A DNA stretch of 64,000 nt from CAWGET01 sp963821715 (GTDB lineage: Bacteria > Bacteroidota > Ignavibacteria > Ignavibacteriales > Melioribacteraceae): the NCBI GenBank assembly GCA_963821715.1, contig CAWGET010000006.1, positions 1,054,001 to 1,118,000 on the forward strand, written 5' to 3'. The notes below the pieces were generated by a model. The model saw only the letters and a list, made by a program, of their open reading frames with translations, did not search any database and was not told the origin of the DNA. The translations under genes were made by a program, and so were the position numbers. This document shows, one piece after another, positions 1-9,343 of this stretch (its first letter is position 1; each line of letters begins with the position of its first letter).

Positions 1-19
1 CATCACTCTGTTCGGGCTT

Positions 20-1474
20 TTATAAAATAACCTTTCGCAATTTTTCAAATTCTTCCTGAATAATCTTCCAGGCTTCTTTAACGTGTTGTTCCTCCTGTCT
101 AATTCCCGAAACTACAAGGCGTATAGTAAATTTACCGTTTAGTTTTGTGTGACTCAAAAATAATTTTCCCGTGGAATTGATGTTCCGCATCAGCCTTTCA
201 TTAAATTCATTTATCGTTTCAACATCTGATGCCGAATCCGGGACAGCGCGAAAACAGACAACGCTAAAAGGAGCCGGAGCAAGTCTTTCAAAATTTGCGC
301 TTGTATCAATCCAATCTTTAAATAAATTTCCAAGACGGATATGCTCGCGCAGAATTTCCTGCAAGCCGTGTACGCCGAAATATTTTAGTGTAAACCATAA
401 CTTTAACGAGCGGAATCTTCTTCCGAGCTGAATCCCGTAATCCATTAAATTCTCAGCTTCTTCGTCAGATTCAGTTTTCAGATATTCGGGCACAAGACTA
501 AAAGCGCGCTTCAAAACTTCAGGGTGCTTGGTATAAAAAATGCTGATATCTATTGGAATAAAAAGCCATTTGTGCGGATTTACTACAATAGAATCGGCGT
601 CTTCCCATCCTTCAAAATAAATTTTACATTCGGGAAGCATAGCAGTTACTCCGGCAAAAGCGGCGTCAACGTGCAGCCATACATTTTCTTCCTTACATAT
701 TTTTGAAATTTCTTTTACCGGATCAGCGCTGGTAGTGGAAGTTGTGCCGATTGTTGCAGCAACACAAACAGGAAGAGAACCTTTCTTTTTATCCTCCAAT
801 ATTGCCTTTTTTAATTCGGAAGGAATCATTCTAAAATTTTCGTCAACCGGAATTTTTCGAATTCCTTTTAATCCAAAGCCGAGCGTTAATGCTCCTTTTT
901 CAATTGAGGAATGAGCTTGTTCCGACATATAAATCCGAAGCGGCGGAATATTTTTATTTCCTGCAAATCCATCTTCTCTAAAATTATATTTCTGTAGATA
1001 TTTTTCTCTTGCGGCCGCTATTGCGTGCATTGAACTAACAGAAGCAGTATCGTAAATAATTCCCCAAAAATCATCAGGTAAATTTAGTGTTTGCCTAAAC
1101 CAGTTCATCGTTACTCTCTCGAGTTCCGCAGCCGCGGGAGATGATTTCCAGTTCATTCCATTTTGATTGAGAGCAGCGATAATAAACTCGGCAAAAATTC
1201 CCGGCGAGCCGGAAGTTGAGTTAAAATAAGCCATAAACATCGGGTGATTCCAATGTGTTACAGCCGGAATTATTTTTTCATCAAATTCTTTTAAAATATT
1301 ATTAAGCTCTTCTGCGTGTTCAGGAGCAGATGCAGGGATAGATTCTATCAAATCTCCTGGATCCGTCTTTGATAAGACGGGGTATTTTTCAATAGTGCGC
1401 AAATATTCATCAATCCAATTGATTATTTCAACCGCTTCATCTTTAAAATTGTCAGATTTTTTTTTCATGTTCAT
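20..1474 (-). CDS. Pyridoxal-phosphate group II amino-acid decarboxylase
   Basis: Removes the carboxyl group from an amino acid, probably aromatic, using pyridoxal phosphate in the cytoplasm. The 484-residue length and layout match the aromatic-L-amino-acid decarboxylase family. Visible motifs are HVDAAFAG (cofactor-binding Asp) and NPHKWLF with the Schiff-base lysine; the N-terminal region NHPMFMAYFNSTSG is typical of this family. Two in-frame ATG codons (1474 and 1468) could start the protein. It is divergent from the HAMP sensor gene, with a 75-bp gap, and has no obvious functional partner here. Substrate (tyrosine, tryptophan, phenylalanine or DOPA) cannot be read from the sequence. Family assignment is firm. 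Confidence 0.92.
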   Translation of the reverse strand: MNMKKKSDNFKDEAVEIINWIDEYLRTIEKYPVLSKTDPGDLIESIPASAPEHAEELNNILKEFDEKIIPAVTHWNHPMFMAYFNSTSGSPGIFAEFIIAALNQNGMNWKSSPAAAELERVTMNWFRQTLNLPDDFWGIIYDTASVSSMHAIAAAREKYLQKYNFREDGFAGNKNIPPLRIYMSEQAHSSIEKGALTLGFGLKGIRKIPVDENFRMIPSELKKAILEDKKKGSLPVCVAATIGTTSTTSADPVKEISKICKEENVWLHVDAAFAGVTAMLPECKIYFEGWEDADSIVVNPHKWLFIPIDISIFYTKHPEVLKRAFSLVPEYLKTESDEEAENLMDYGIQLGRRFRSLKLWFTLKYFGVHGLQEILREHIRLGNLFKDWIDTSANFERLAPAPFSVVCFRAVPDSASDVETINEFNERLMRNINSTGKLFLSHTKLNGKFTIRLVVSGIRQEEQHVKEAWKIIQEEFEKLRKVIL

Positions 1475-1549
1475 CTTTTATTTTTCGCTATTCTTAAATA
1501 TAATTAATAATATAAAATAAAATAATTCTAACAATACTTTGGATTTGAA

Positions 1550-2314
1550 ATGGGATTGAGGACGAAGATATTAAGCGGATTTTTAATCTTGGCGGTGATG
1601 CTTTTAGTGGCCGGTGTATGGTCGGTTCTTGAGCTGCAGAATATCGGTTTATCGGTAGGAAATTTGTTGGAAAATAATTATAAAAGTATAAACGCCGCAA
1701 AATCCATGAAAGAAGCTCTCGAGCGAGAAGACAGCGCGCTGCTCCTTATGTTGTTAGGTAAATCGGAAGAGGGAGAGAAAATTTTAAGTTCTGCCGACAG
1801 CTCCTTTAATAAAAGTTACAAAGTCGCGAAGAACAATATTACCATTGAAGGTGAAGAGGAAACAATAAAGCAGGTAGAAAAAAATTACGCTGAGTTCAGT
1901 AAATACTGGCGGGAATTATCATCGCGTCCGGAAGATGAAAGAAATTTGGATTATTATTTTTCAAACATTCATGGCAGCTTTAACGAAACAGTTAATTCAC
2001 TGGATAAACTTTTAAATTTGAATGATGAAACTTTATACAAAACATCAGTCGGTATACAAAGTAAATCCCGGCGTGCAATAATGCCGGGCATAATAGCTAT
2101 AATAGCTGCCGTGGTTTTTACGCTTCTTTTCACTTATTTTATTAACGGATATGTAATAACGCCAATCATTATAATTACAAACGGTATAAAGAACTTTGTA
2201 AGGAATAAAGTTCCTTTTGATTATACGCCGGAAACAAAGGACGAAATTGCGAAATTATCAAATGAAGTCACTTTATTAATTTCATATGTTGACGCAGACC
2301 GGACAGGCAAATGA
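1550..2314 (+). CDS. Membrane sensor with four-helix bundle and HAMP domain, no output domain
   Basis: A 254-residue inner-membrane protein. Residues about 8-28 are a transmembrane helix, followed by a helical periplasmic region of about 145 residues resembling the 4HB_MCP ligand-binding bundle, a second transmembrane helix at about 178-200, and a cytoplasmic HAMP-like segment ending in DEIAKLSNEV. It stops about ten residues after HAMP, so no histidine kinase, methyl-accepting or cyclase domain follows. Its TGA stop overlaps the ATG of trkH (ATGA), so the two are translationally coupled. This suggests, by inference, a regulatory or accessory role for the potassium transporter. A truncated chemoreceptor or kinase is the alternative. 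Confidence 0.75.
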   Translation: MGLRTKILSGFLILAVMLLVAGVWSVLELQNIGLSVGNLLENNYKSINAAKSMKEALEREDSALLLMLLGKSEEGEKILSSADSSFNKSYKVAKNNITIEGEEETIKQVEKNYAEFSKYWRELSSRPEDERNLDYYFSNIHGSFNETVNSLDKLLNLNDETLYKTSVGIQSKSRRAIMPGIIAIIAAVVFTLLFTYFINGYVITPIIIITNGIKNFVRNKVPFDYTPETKDEIAKLSNEVTLLISYVDADRTGK

Positions 2315-3753
2315 GGCTTAGTTTAGTTTTTCGGTATGTGGGGTTTATTCTACTTCTTAATTCCTTTTTTCTGCTTCTTTCGGCCGGGGTTTCGTTTTAT
2401 TATAACGACGGCGCTTTTTTCTCTCTTCTTTACAGCGCGGTTATGGCTTTTTTATTTGGAGTTTTCCCGCTAATTTTTGTTCCTCCAGCCGAAAATATAA
2501 ATAACAGCGAAGGTCTTGTAATTGTAGTTGCGAGTTGGCTTCTTTCTTGCCTTGTCGGGATGATTCCGTATATGATGTGGGGCGGAGAATTCACTCTTAC
2601 AAACGCTTGGTTCGAAAGCGTTTCGGGTTACACAACAACAGGCGCAACAATATTAGTTGATATCGAATCGCTGCCGGAGGGTATTCTGTTTTGGCGGGCT
2701 TCCACACACTGGATGGGTGGAGTCGGGATTATTATATTCGTCCTTTCCGTTCTTCCCTCGATGGGAATAGCCGGGTTGATATTATACCGAGCCGAAATGA
2801 CAACAGCCGCAATTAATCAATTTAAATTAAGAGCCCGCGAAACGGTTAAAATAATTCTGTACGTTTATCTCGGTCTAACATTTTTAGAATCGATAGCGTT
2901 AATGATTGCGGGACTATCTCCTTACGATGCCGTAACACATTCATTTGCTACAATCGCTACAGGAGGTTTTTCTACAAAAAATTTAAGTATCGCTTCTTTC
3001 GACAGCTTAACTGTCGAAGTTATAATTATGATCTTTATGATTTTTGCCGGAACAAACTTTACCCTGCTCTATGCTGCGATCATTGGTAAGTTTTCCGCTC
3101 TTCTTAAAAATACCGCGCTTAAATATTATCTGCTCGCTAATTTAATCGGTATTACGTTGGTAACCTTAAACAATTTTGGATCAATGTTCGATTCGCTAGG
3201 TGAATCACTCCGCTATTCTTCTTTCCAAATATTATCTGTTGGAACATCTACAGGGTTTGCTACAGCCGACTCATCCGTATGGCCTCATTTTGCACAATTA
3301 ATAATTATCTTCTTTACGCTTCAATGCGCAAGCGCCGGTTCTACTTCCGGAGGGATAAAGGTGGATAGGGTTATGATAATGATTAAGTCGGTTTCACGCC
3401 GCTTAAAAAAAGTTATGTATCCCAATGCGGTAATTCCTATAACTTTAAATAAAGAAAGTGTTGAAGAAGAAGCGATTGACGGAAGTGTATTATACATCGT
3501 TTTTTATATGATGATTATTTTTATCTCTACACTGCTGTTAACATATTTTGACGTAGACATTATGGCTGCTTTTTCTGGCTCGGCGGCTTGTATGGGAAAT
3601 GTGGGCCCCGGAATGTCTACGGTCGGATCTCTCGAAAACTATGCTTCAATTCAAAACTCCGGTAAATTAATTCTTACATTAACAATGCTGCTGGGCAGAT
3701 TGGAAATTTACGGTTTCATAATTTTCTTCTTGCCGAAAACCTGGAAGAAATAG
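2311..3753 (+). CDS. trkH: TrkH-family potassium uptake protein
   Basis: Forms the ion-conducting pore of a Trk/Ktr-type potassium uptake system in the inner membrane. The 480-residue protein is strongly hydrophobic with repeated membrane-pore-membrane units. Selectivity-filter-like segments are visible: SGYTTTGATI, ATIATGGFST, VGTSTGFATA and GNVGPGMS, one per repeat. The usual cytoplasmic NAD-binding partner TrkA is absent from this window. The gene overlaps the HAMP-sensor gene upstream by an ATGA junction and is followed 81 bp later by proS. Length and motifs agree with intact TrkH proteins. Confidence 0.93.
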   Translation: MRLSLVFRYVGFILLLNSFFLLLSAGVSFYYNDGAFFSLLYSAVMAFLFGVFPLIFVPPAENINNSEGLVIVVASWLLSCLVGMIPYMMWGGEFTLTNAWFESVSGYTTTGATILVDIESLPEGILFWRASTHWMGGVGIIIFVLSVLPSMGIAGLILYRAEMTTAAINQFKLRARETVKIILYVYLGLTFLESIALMIAGLSPYDAVTHSFATIATGGFSTKNLSIASFDSLTVEVIIMIFMIFAGTNFTLLYAAIIGKFSALLKNTALKYYLLANLIGITLVTLNNFGSMFDSLGESLRYSSFQILSVGTSTGFATADSSVWPHFAQLIIIFFTLQCASAGSTSGGIKVDRVMIMIKSVSRRLKKVMYPNAVIPITLNKESVEEEAIDGSVLYIVFYMMIIFISTLLLTYFDVDIMAAFSGSAACMGNVGPGMSTVGSLENYASIQNSGKLILTLTMLLGRLEIYGFIIFFLPKTWKK

Positions 3754-3834
3754 AAACCTAACGATTTTTCAAACTTTGCTTTAACGTTTCTATTTAATTA
3801 TTTTAAAAGTTTATATTAAAAATTATGTGAGAAG

Positions 3835-5514
3835 ATGAGATTAAGTAAAAATTTTGTGCCGACCTTAAAAGAAGTTCCTTCAGATGCAGTAATCCCCAGC
3901 CATATTTTGATGATAAGAGCCGGAATGATAAGAATGGTTTCAGCCGGAATTTATTCTTTCCTTCCACTTGGATATAAAGTATTAAAAAAGATCTCAGAAA
4001 TTATCCGAGAAGAAATGGATGCTATAGGAGGTCAGGAATTTCATCTTCCGGCATTAAATCCAAAAGAGATTTGGGAAGAAACCGGCAGAGTTGAAGCTTT
4101 CGGCGATACAATGTTTCATATAAAAAACCGCGAATACGTTTTGGCACCTACACACGAAGAGATAATGACTTTCCACGCTAAAGGCGTATTGAAATCGTAC
4201 AAAGAACTTCCTCAGATATGGTATCAGATTCAGACGAAATTTAGAAACGAACCTAGACCAAGAAGCGGAGTTATACGCGGGCGACAATTTTTGATGAAGG
4301 ATGCTTATTCATTTGACGCAAGTTGGGAAGCCCTCGACGAATCATACGCAAAACATGACGAAGCATATAGAAAAATATTTGACAGGTGCGGATTGAAATA
4401 TTTTATTGTCGGCGCTTCGAGCGGGGCTATGGGGGGAAGTCAATCGGAAGAATTTATGGTTAAATCCGATGCGGGTGAGGATACCGTTGCACATTGCGAA
4501 GAATGCGGTTATGCCGCCAATGTTGAAGTTGCCAAATCGATACCGGAAAAAATATCGCGCATTAAAACGAGCTCCGAGGTAAAGGAAATACATACACCCG
4601 GCGTAAAATCGATAGATGAATTATGCGAGTTTTTGAGCATCAGCGAAACTGAATGCGCGAAATCCCGGATTTATATTAATAACGACAAGCCTGTTCTTAT
4701 CTTGATGCAGGGAAACGACGAAGTGAACGAATCGAAACTGGAAGGGATTTTGGGTGGAAATGTTCGTCCCGGTCATCCCGAAGAACTACAGAAAATAACA
4801 GGCGCGGATGCCGGATCCATTGGTCCGGTTGGTTTGAATTTCAGAATTATTGCTGACGAAAAATTACGTGATCGCAATGAACTTTACAGCGGCGCAAATA
4901 AGAACGATTATCATGTAGGCGGAATCGACTTAACTCGAGACGTTCCAAATATTGCATATTTCGATCTCCGATTGGTTGAAGCAGGCGAAAAATGTACCCG
5001 GTGCAAAGGCACGCTTGATGTTTTCAAAGCTATTGAACTAGGTCACATTTTCAAACTCGGAACAAAATATTCAGAATCGATGGGAGCTAATTTTATTGAC
5101 GAAAACGGAGAAGCCAAACCGATAATAATGGGAAGCTACGGTATCGGCGTTGAACGTGTTATGGCTTGTTATCTTGAACAAAATCACGATGACGGCGGAA
5201 TAATTTGGGATAAAAATCTTGCGCCGTATCAGGTTCATTTAATCGGCTTGAATCTAAAAAGTGAAACAGTTTTTAACGCGTGCAATAAAATTTATAATGA
5301 ACTGATAGATTCGGGAATTGAAGTGCTATTCGATGACCGTTTAGATGCGGGAGCCGGATTTAAATTTAATGATGCCGATTTGCTCGGTATGCCGACACAA
5401 ATAATTGTCGGAGAGCGGAACCTTAAGAATAATGAAGTGGAACTAAAGATACGAAGAACGGGCGAAAAGAAAAAAGTTGCTTTAGACGATATTATGGATT
5501 CGATAAACGGTTAG
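3835..5514 (+). CDS. proS: Prolyl-tRNA synthetase
   Basis: Charges tRNA-Pro with proline in the cytoplasm. It is a class II synthetase of the bacterial type, 559 residues. Motif 2 is seen at FRNEPRPRSGVIRGR, and motif 3 at GSYGIGVERVMA. Between them (roughly residues 220-390) lies an inserted editing (INS) domain that normally clears misacylated Ala-tRNA-Pro. The C-terminal anticodon-binding domain follows motif 3 (DDRLDAGAGFKFNDADLLG). It is a housekeeping gene, probably independently expressed, and appears intact. Confidence 0.97.
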   Translation: MRLSKNFVPTLKEVPSDAVIPSHILMIRAGMIRMVSAGIYSFLPLGYKVLKKISEIIREEMDAIGGQEFHLPALNPKEIWEETGRVEAFGDTMFHIKNREYVLAPTHEEIMTFHAKGVLKSYKELPQIWYQIQTKFRNEPRPRSGVIRGRQFLMKDAYSFDASWEALDESYAKHDEAYRKIFDRCGLKYFIVGASSGAMGGSQSEEFMVKSDAGEDTVAHCEECGYAANVEVAKSIPEKISRIKTSSEVKEIHTPGVKSIDELCEFLSISETECAKSRIYINNDKPVLILMQGNDEVNESKLEGILGGNVRPGHPEELQKITGADAGSIGPVGLNFRIIADEKLRDRNELYSGANKNDYHVGGIDLTRDVPNIAYFDLRLVEAGEKCTRCKGTLDVFKAIELGHIFKLGTKYSESMGANFIDENGEAKPIIMGSYGIGVERVMACYLEQNHDDGGIIWDKNLAPYQVHLIGLNLKSETVFNACNKIYNELIDSGIEVLFDDRLDAGAGFKFNDADLLGMPTQIIVGERNLKNNEVELKIRRTGEKKKVALDDIMDSING

Positions 5515-5614
5515 AAGATGAAAGTATTGAGCGAAGAGAAAAACCAGAAATGAGCCGGGAAATTTAATACGAGGATAATGTCGCGACTATCCGGAATTCA
5601 AATTTTGTAATTTT

Positions 5615-5851
5615 TTATTGAATTTTTTTATCTCTTATATCCATTAATATTTTGAGATTTGCGGAGAGTGCCATAAAAATCAGCGCGGTCATAATTCCTA
5701 AAACGATAATTAAAATTGCAGGAATGATAAAATTCTCCAGAAGGAGAAAGAGTATTACAGCCAATACAATTGAAAAAATAAACAGGAAAATTGCGAATAG
5801 ATAGAGGAAGTTAGCGAGTTTCAGTTCCTTGCCTTCAATCGTCAAAATCAT
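5615..5851 (-). CDS. Small two-helix membrane protein
   Basis: A 78-residue protein with a short polar N-terminus and two adjoining hydrophobic stretches (about residues 12-35 and 40-62), then a charged tail. No family is recognised. Its ATG overlaps the TGA of the LigD ligase-polymerase gene (ATGA), so it is probably co-translated as the last gene of the end-joining island. Whether it has anything to do with DNA repair is unknown. The coupling and the coherent hydrophobic profile are the only evidence that it is real. Confidence 0.6.
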   Translation of the reverse strand: MILTIEGKELKLANFLYLFAIFLFIFSIVLAVILFLLLENFIIPAILIIVLGIMTALIFMALSANLKILMDIRDKKIQ

Positions 5852-7791
5852 TTCTCCAATTTCTTTATAGCTTTTTCTAAGTCGGCGCCTTTACCCAAAA
5901 CAGGCTTAAAAATATCTCCTTTTTCTTCCAATCGAGAATGAATAGTTTCAATATTAAAGTCCGTTGGATTCAATCCCGGTTTAACTTCATCCCATTCAAG
6001 CGGAGTGGCAACAGGCGCACCTGGACGCGGACGCAAACTATATGGCGCGGCGAGCGTTTGCCCCGTTCGGTTTTGGAGATAATCGAGATAAACTTTTTTT
6101 TGTCTTTTTTTCGGACTCCTCTCAATGCTCGTTATTTCCGGTATCTTCTGGTTAACCATCTGTGCAATTAAATGAGCAAAATTTTTCGCCACATCGTAAT
6201 CATATTTCGCGTTCAACGGCACATAAATATGAAGTCCCGTAGCACCGGATGTTTTGCAGTAGCTTTTTACTCCGGATTTATCCAATACTTCTTTAACCTG
6301 TAAAGCAGTTTCAATAACTTTATCAAACTCAATATTTTCAGGGTCCAGATCGATTACCAAGTAATCCGGTCTATCCAATTTCCCGACGCGTGAAAACCAT
6401 GGGTTAATTTCGATGGCGCCAAGATTTGCTACATAAACTAAAGCAGCTTCGTGATTGATTACCAAATAGTTAATATTTTTGTCATTCGATTCAGAGTAAA
6501 CAGATTCTGTTTTTATCCAGGCCGGCGGCATATCACCAACATCCTTCTGATAAAATCCTTTCTTCTTAATACCGTTCGGATGACGATTGAGCGATTCCGG
6601 TCTGTCTTTTAAATAAGGGAGCATATAATCGGCAACGCTTCTGTAATATTCTACAACATCTCCTTTTGAAATTTTTTTATCGGGGAAATAAATCTTATCC
6701 CAATTAGTTATCTTTACTTTTTTTCGGCTGATGACTAATTCCCGATCGGATTTTTTATTTGCTCTTCCGTCTTCCTCTTCTTTCTTTTTATTGGAAGATT
6801 TACCGGAAGCCTTTTTCGTCTTGGTCTTCTTCTTCGTTTTAACGCCTATACTTTGCTTCTTCTTTTGACCGTTTCCGCTTTCTTTAACTACTTCAGAAGC
6901 CTCCTTATCTTCCCGAAGCCCAATAAAAATGGGATGACGCATTAATCCTTCATCTGTCCATTCCGAGAAATTTACTTCACAAACAAGTTTAGGAGTAACC
7001 CAGGTAGCGGGAGTATTTGTCTTTGGTTCATCCTTAAACGGAGATGTTTTACGTTCCAGCCGCTTAAGTTTTGAATGAACTTCTTTCAGATCCTCTTCAT
7101 TGAATCCGCCTCCTGTATGACCAATGTAAATCAACTCATCATTTTCATAAACCCCTAGTATCAACGCCCCGAAATTGGAACGGCTTCCTTTCGGTTCTGT
7201 AAATCCGCCTATCACTGCTTCCTGCCTGTACGATGTTTTAACCTTCAGCCATTCTTTGGATCTTTTTCCGGCACGGTAAGGGCTGTTGCTTTTTTTTGCT
7301 ATCATTCCTTCCAACTTTTTCTCAGCCGCAGCGGTAAAAAAATCGGTTCCGTTTTTTTCAATATATTCGCTGATTCTTATCTTGGGTATGTCAGGCAAAA
7401 ATTCTTTTAGAATTTCTTTTCGTCTTAGCAGCGGTAAGTCCTGCAGATCATATTGATTTAGATAAAGAATATCAAAAACATAATAAACAATATTTCCTTT
7501 GCCGGTTTTCTGATAATTCTGCAGAAGCTGAAAATTAGATCTCCCCTCTTCATCAACAACAACTACTTCTCCGTCCAGAATTACATCCGTTTTTATTGAA
7601 GAAAGCGCGTCCGCAATTGCACCGAATTTTTGATTAAAGGATTTATGATTACGTGAATATAATTCTACTTTCGAGTTTTCGATTTCTGCAATAGTTCTGT
7701 ATCCGTCCCATTTTATTTCAAAAATCCAATCCTCATCGTCAAACGCATCATCGGTTAACGTGGCAAGTTCCGGTTTAATTTTGTGCGGCAT
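5848..7791 (-). CDS. ligD: LigD ligase and polymerase domains (non-homologous end joining)
   Basis: Seals double-strand breaks brought together by Ku. Residues about 1-300 are an ATP-dependent DNA ligase with the nucleotidyl lysine at Lys27 in KWDGYR, followed by an OB-fold region. A lysine-rich linker lies at about 305-350, then an archaeo-eukaryotic primase-type polymerase domain with VIDLDPE and TSGATGLHIYVPL motifs. In many bacteria these domains are fused behind a 3'-phosphoesterase domain. Here that domain is encoded in a separate upstream frame (ending at 7755) overlapping by 37 bp, with an A8 run at the join. Only a weak ribosome-binding site precedes this ATG, since the run of A directly abuts it, so fusion by frameshifting or a sequence error is plausible. 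Confidence 0.93.
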   Translation of the reverse strand: MPHKIKPELATLTDDAFDDEDWIFEIKWDGYRTIAEIENSKVELYSRNHKSFNQKFGAIADALSSIKTDVILDGEVVVVDEEGRSNFQLLQNYQKTGKGNIVYYVFDILYLNQYDLQDLPLLRRKEILKEFLPDIPKIRISEYIEKNGTDFFTAAAEKKLEGMIAKKSNSPYRAGKRSKEWLKVKTSYRQEAVIGGFTEPKGSRSNFGALILGVYENDELIYIGHTGGGFNEEDLKEVHSKLKRLERKTSPFKDEPKTNTPATWVTPKLVCEVNFSEWTDEGLMRHPIFIGLREDKEASEVVKESGNGQKKKQSIGVKTKKKTKTKKASGKSSNKKKEEEDGRANKKSDRELVISRKKVKITNWDKIYFPDKKISKGDVVEYYRSVADYMLPYLKDRPESLNRHPNGIKKKGFYQKDVGDMPPAWIKTESVYSESNDKNINYLVINHEAALVYVANLGAIEINPWFSRVGKLDRPDYLVIDLDPENIEFDKVIETALQVKEVLDKSGVKSYCKTSGATGLHIYVPLNAKYDYDVAKNFAHLIAQMVNQKIPEITSIERSPKKRQKKVYLDYLQNRTGQTLAAPYSLRPRPGAPVATPLEWDEVKPGLNPTDFNIETIHSRLEEKGDIFKPVLGKGADLEKAIKKLEK

Positions 7792-8414
7792 CTTTTTTTT
7801 CTGCCGTCCGATGCGTCGACCGTCTTCTCTTTTGCCGTTTCCGATCCGGATTCCAGATCTTCAATTGTTTTACCGGTTATAACAGATTTGTTTTCCTTAG
7901 TAACATCTTTTTCTGAAGCAAATTGATCTTTCTTTTTTAACAGAAGCCAGGAATTATCTTCCTTTTTCATTTTAACGAGCGCGAATTCTCCATTCAGTTT
8001 TTTACCTTCGAGGACAAATTTTAAGTCGCCTTTTTTTAATCCGGCTTTCAATTTTTTAGTTGATTCTTCAAGGTCATCGGTTTCGTTAGAATGATAAAAT
8101 CCTTCGTCCCATACAATTACTTCGCCCGCGCCGTAATTCCCTTTTGGAATAACTCCTTCGAACGTCCTGTAATCATACGGATGATCTTCAACCATCATCG
8201 CTAGACGCTTGATCTTTGGATTAAGCGAGGGTCCTTTTGGTACTGCCCAGCTTTTCAGAACTCCGTCTAGTTCGAGCCGAAAATCATAATGTAAATGAGA
8301 CGCGCTGTGCTTCTGGATAACAAAACGCAGCGCATCTTTTGATTTCTTATTTTTTCCTTCCGGCTCACTTGTTTCCGAGAAGTCCCGTTTCTTTTTATAC
8401 TCCGCTAAAGTCAT
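7755..8414 (-). CDS. ligD: LigD 3'-phosphoesterase domain (separate frame)
   Basis: Trims 3'-phosphate and 3'-ribonucleotide ends before ligation. The characteristic phosphoesterase core is visible: HSASHLHYDFRLELDG with the metal-binding His and Asp residues, followed by WAVPKGPS and VEDHPYDY. The ATG at 8414 is preferred over an upstream TTG at 8441 because an AGGAAG ribosome-binding site lies 8 bases before it and the protein then opens MTLAEYKKKRDF, the usual LigD start. The last ~15 codons past the A8 run read as low-complexity sequence, as expected if translation normally continues into the ligase frame by a -1 shift. Domain order would be phosphoesterase-ligase-polymerase, as in Pseudomonas LigD. 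Confidence 0.88.
   Translation of the reverse strand: MTLAEYKKKRDFSETSEPEGKNKKSKDALRFVIQKHSASHLHYDFRLELDGVLKSWAVPKGPSLNPKIKRLAMMVEDHPYDYRTFEGVIPKGNYGAGEVIVWDEGFYHSNETDDLEESTKKLKAGLKKGDLKFVLEGKKLNGEFALVKMKKEDNSWLLLKKKDQFASEKDVTKENKSVITGKTIEDLESGSETAKEKTVDASDGRKKRCRTKLNRNLPR
7793..7800 (-). other. A8 homopolymer at the LigD frame junction
   Basis: On the coding (minus) strand, eight A residues follow AG and precede GATG. In the phosphoesterase frame this reads AGA AAA AAA AGA, so it contains a perfect A-AAA-AAA slippery heptamer. A -1 shift here leads straight into the ligase frame (AAG ATG CCG). It may be a programmed frameshift or transcriptional-slippage site, or simply a one-base indel in the sequence. 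No stimulatory structure was identified by eye. Confidence 0.5.
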
Positions 8415-9324
8415 CGGATTTTCTTCCTGGATAGTTTTCAATTCCGGGTCTAGTTCTATCGCCGTAAAAGCGTCCTTCGCTGAAATACTCCTCGTCGTAA
8501 AATTCCGCTTCGCCCGGTTTGTCGGTAAAATTTTTACCCGGATTATAAACTTTGCTCATCTCAATTTCATAATCACGCGTAACAAAATCCCCTTTATATT
8601 CAGGCATTTTATTAAGCGTATCTGCCCCGAATTTATGAAGAATCAAATCATCGTCTTTTTCCTTCATCTTAGCAGCGCCAAGCGGTACAAGTACATGTTT
8701 GTCATTGTCTTTTACTTCCACTTCAAGATAACGTACTCTTTCCATATAAGGATCTGCGATCACTTCATCAACCTTACCAATTTTATTACCATCTTCGTCG
8801 TAAACATCCCAGCCTTTTACGTTAGGACGTACAAGATTTTCTTTATACTTTCCAAGGTCTTTCGATCTGTATAATTTATGCACGCGGCGTTTCCCGAAAA
8901 ATCGGTGCTCGTCGAAATGCTCGTGTTCGTAAAAATCTTCCTCGGATGTTTTTGTTGTTTCCGGTAAAAGCGCTTTTCGCAAAGTAGATTCATATTCCCG
9001 CGTAACCGGTTCACCTGTATATTCGGGATAATCCTGAATTGTCTGTTTATTGTAACTGTTGATATGAACTTCGTTTTCTGTATCGTGAAGATTTGCGATT
9101 CCAACAGGAACTAAAATAAAATTCTCGGTTGATGAGACATCACTCGATAATTTAACCTGGATGTATCTAAGATTCCTGTCATTAATGTCAACCACAACGT
9201 CTTCAACGGTACCGAACTTTTCTCCGTCGGAGCCGTACACATCCCAACCCCTCACATCGGGATCGCTTTCATTCACTCTAAAATCCTCTAGTTCTTTTGA
9301 TCTTTTTAATTTATAATCATTCAT
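8395..9324 (-). CDS. Protein with two PRC-barrel domains
   Basis: A 309-residue soluble protein containing two related PRC-barrel units. Each starts with a GWDVY motif (VRGWDVYGSDGEKFG near residue 25, VKGWDVYDEDGNKIG near residue 168) followed by the characteristic beta strands ending in LVPLG or LVPVG. PRC barrels occur in RNA-processing, photosynthetic and stress-related proteins and often bind other macromolecules. A charged linker separates the units, and the C-terminus is rich in acidic and aromatic residues. It sits between a membrane protein and ligD in a Ku/LigD island, with its 3' end overlapping the ligD phosphoesterase start by 20 bp. A link to DNA repair or stress response is inferred only from position. 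Confidence 0.8.
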   Translation of the reverse strand: MNDYKLKRSKELEDFRVNESDPDVRGWDVYGSDGEKFGTVEDVVVDINDRNLRYIQVKLSSDVSSTENFILVPVGIANLHDTENEVHINSYNKQTIQDYPEYTGEPVTREYESTLRKALLPETTKTSEEDFYEHEHFDEHRFFGKRRVHKLYRSKDLGKYKENLVRPNVKGWDVYDEDGNKIGKVDEVIADPYMERVRYLEVEVKDNDKHVLVPLGAAKMKEKDDDLILHKFGADTLNKMPEYKGDFVTRDYEIEMSKVYNPGKNFTDKPGEAEFYDEEYFSEGRFYGDRTRPGIENYPGRKSDDFSGV

Positions 9325-9343
9325 AATGCCCTCCTTTAAATTT

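Noticed and set aside
2300..2320. HAMP sensor and trkH as one gene split by a frameshift
   Set aside because: The junction is a clean ATGA overlap and TrkH starts with its normal N-terminus, so two coupled genes are the simpler reading.
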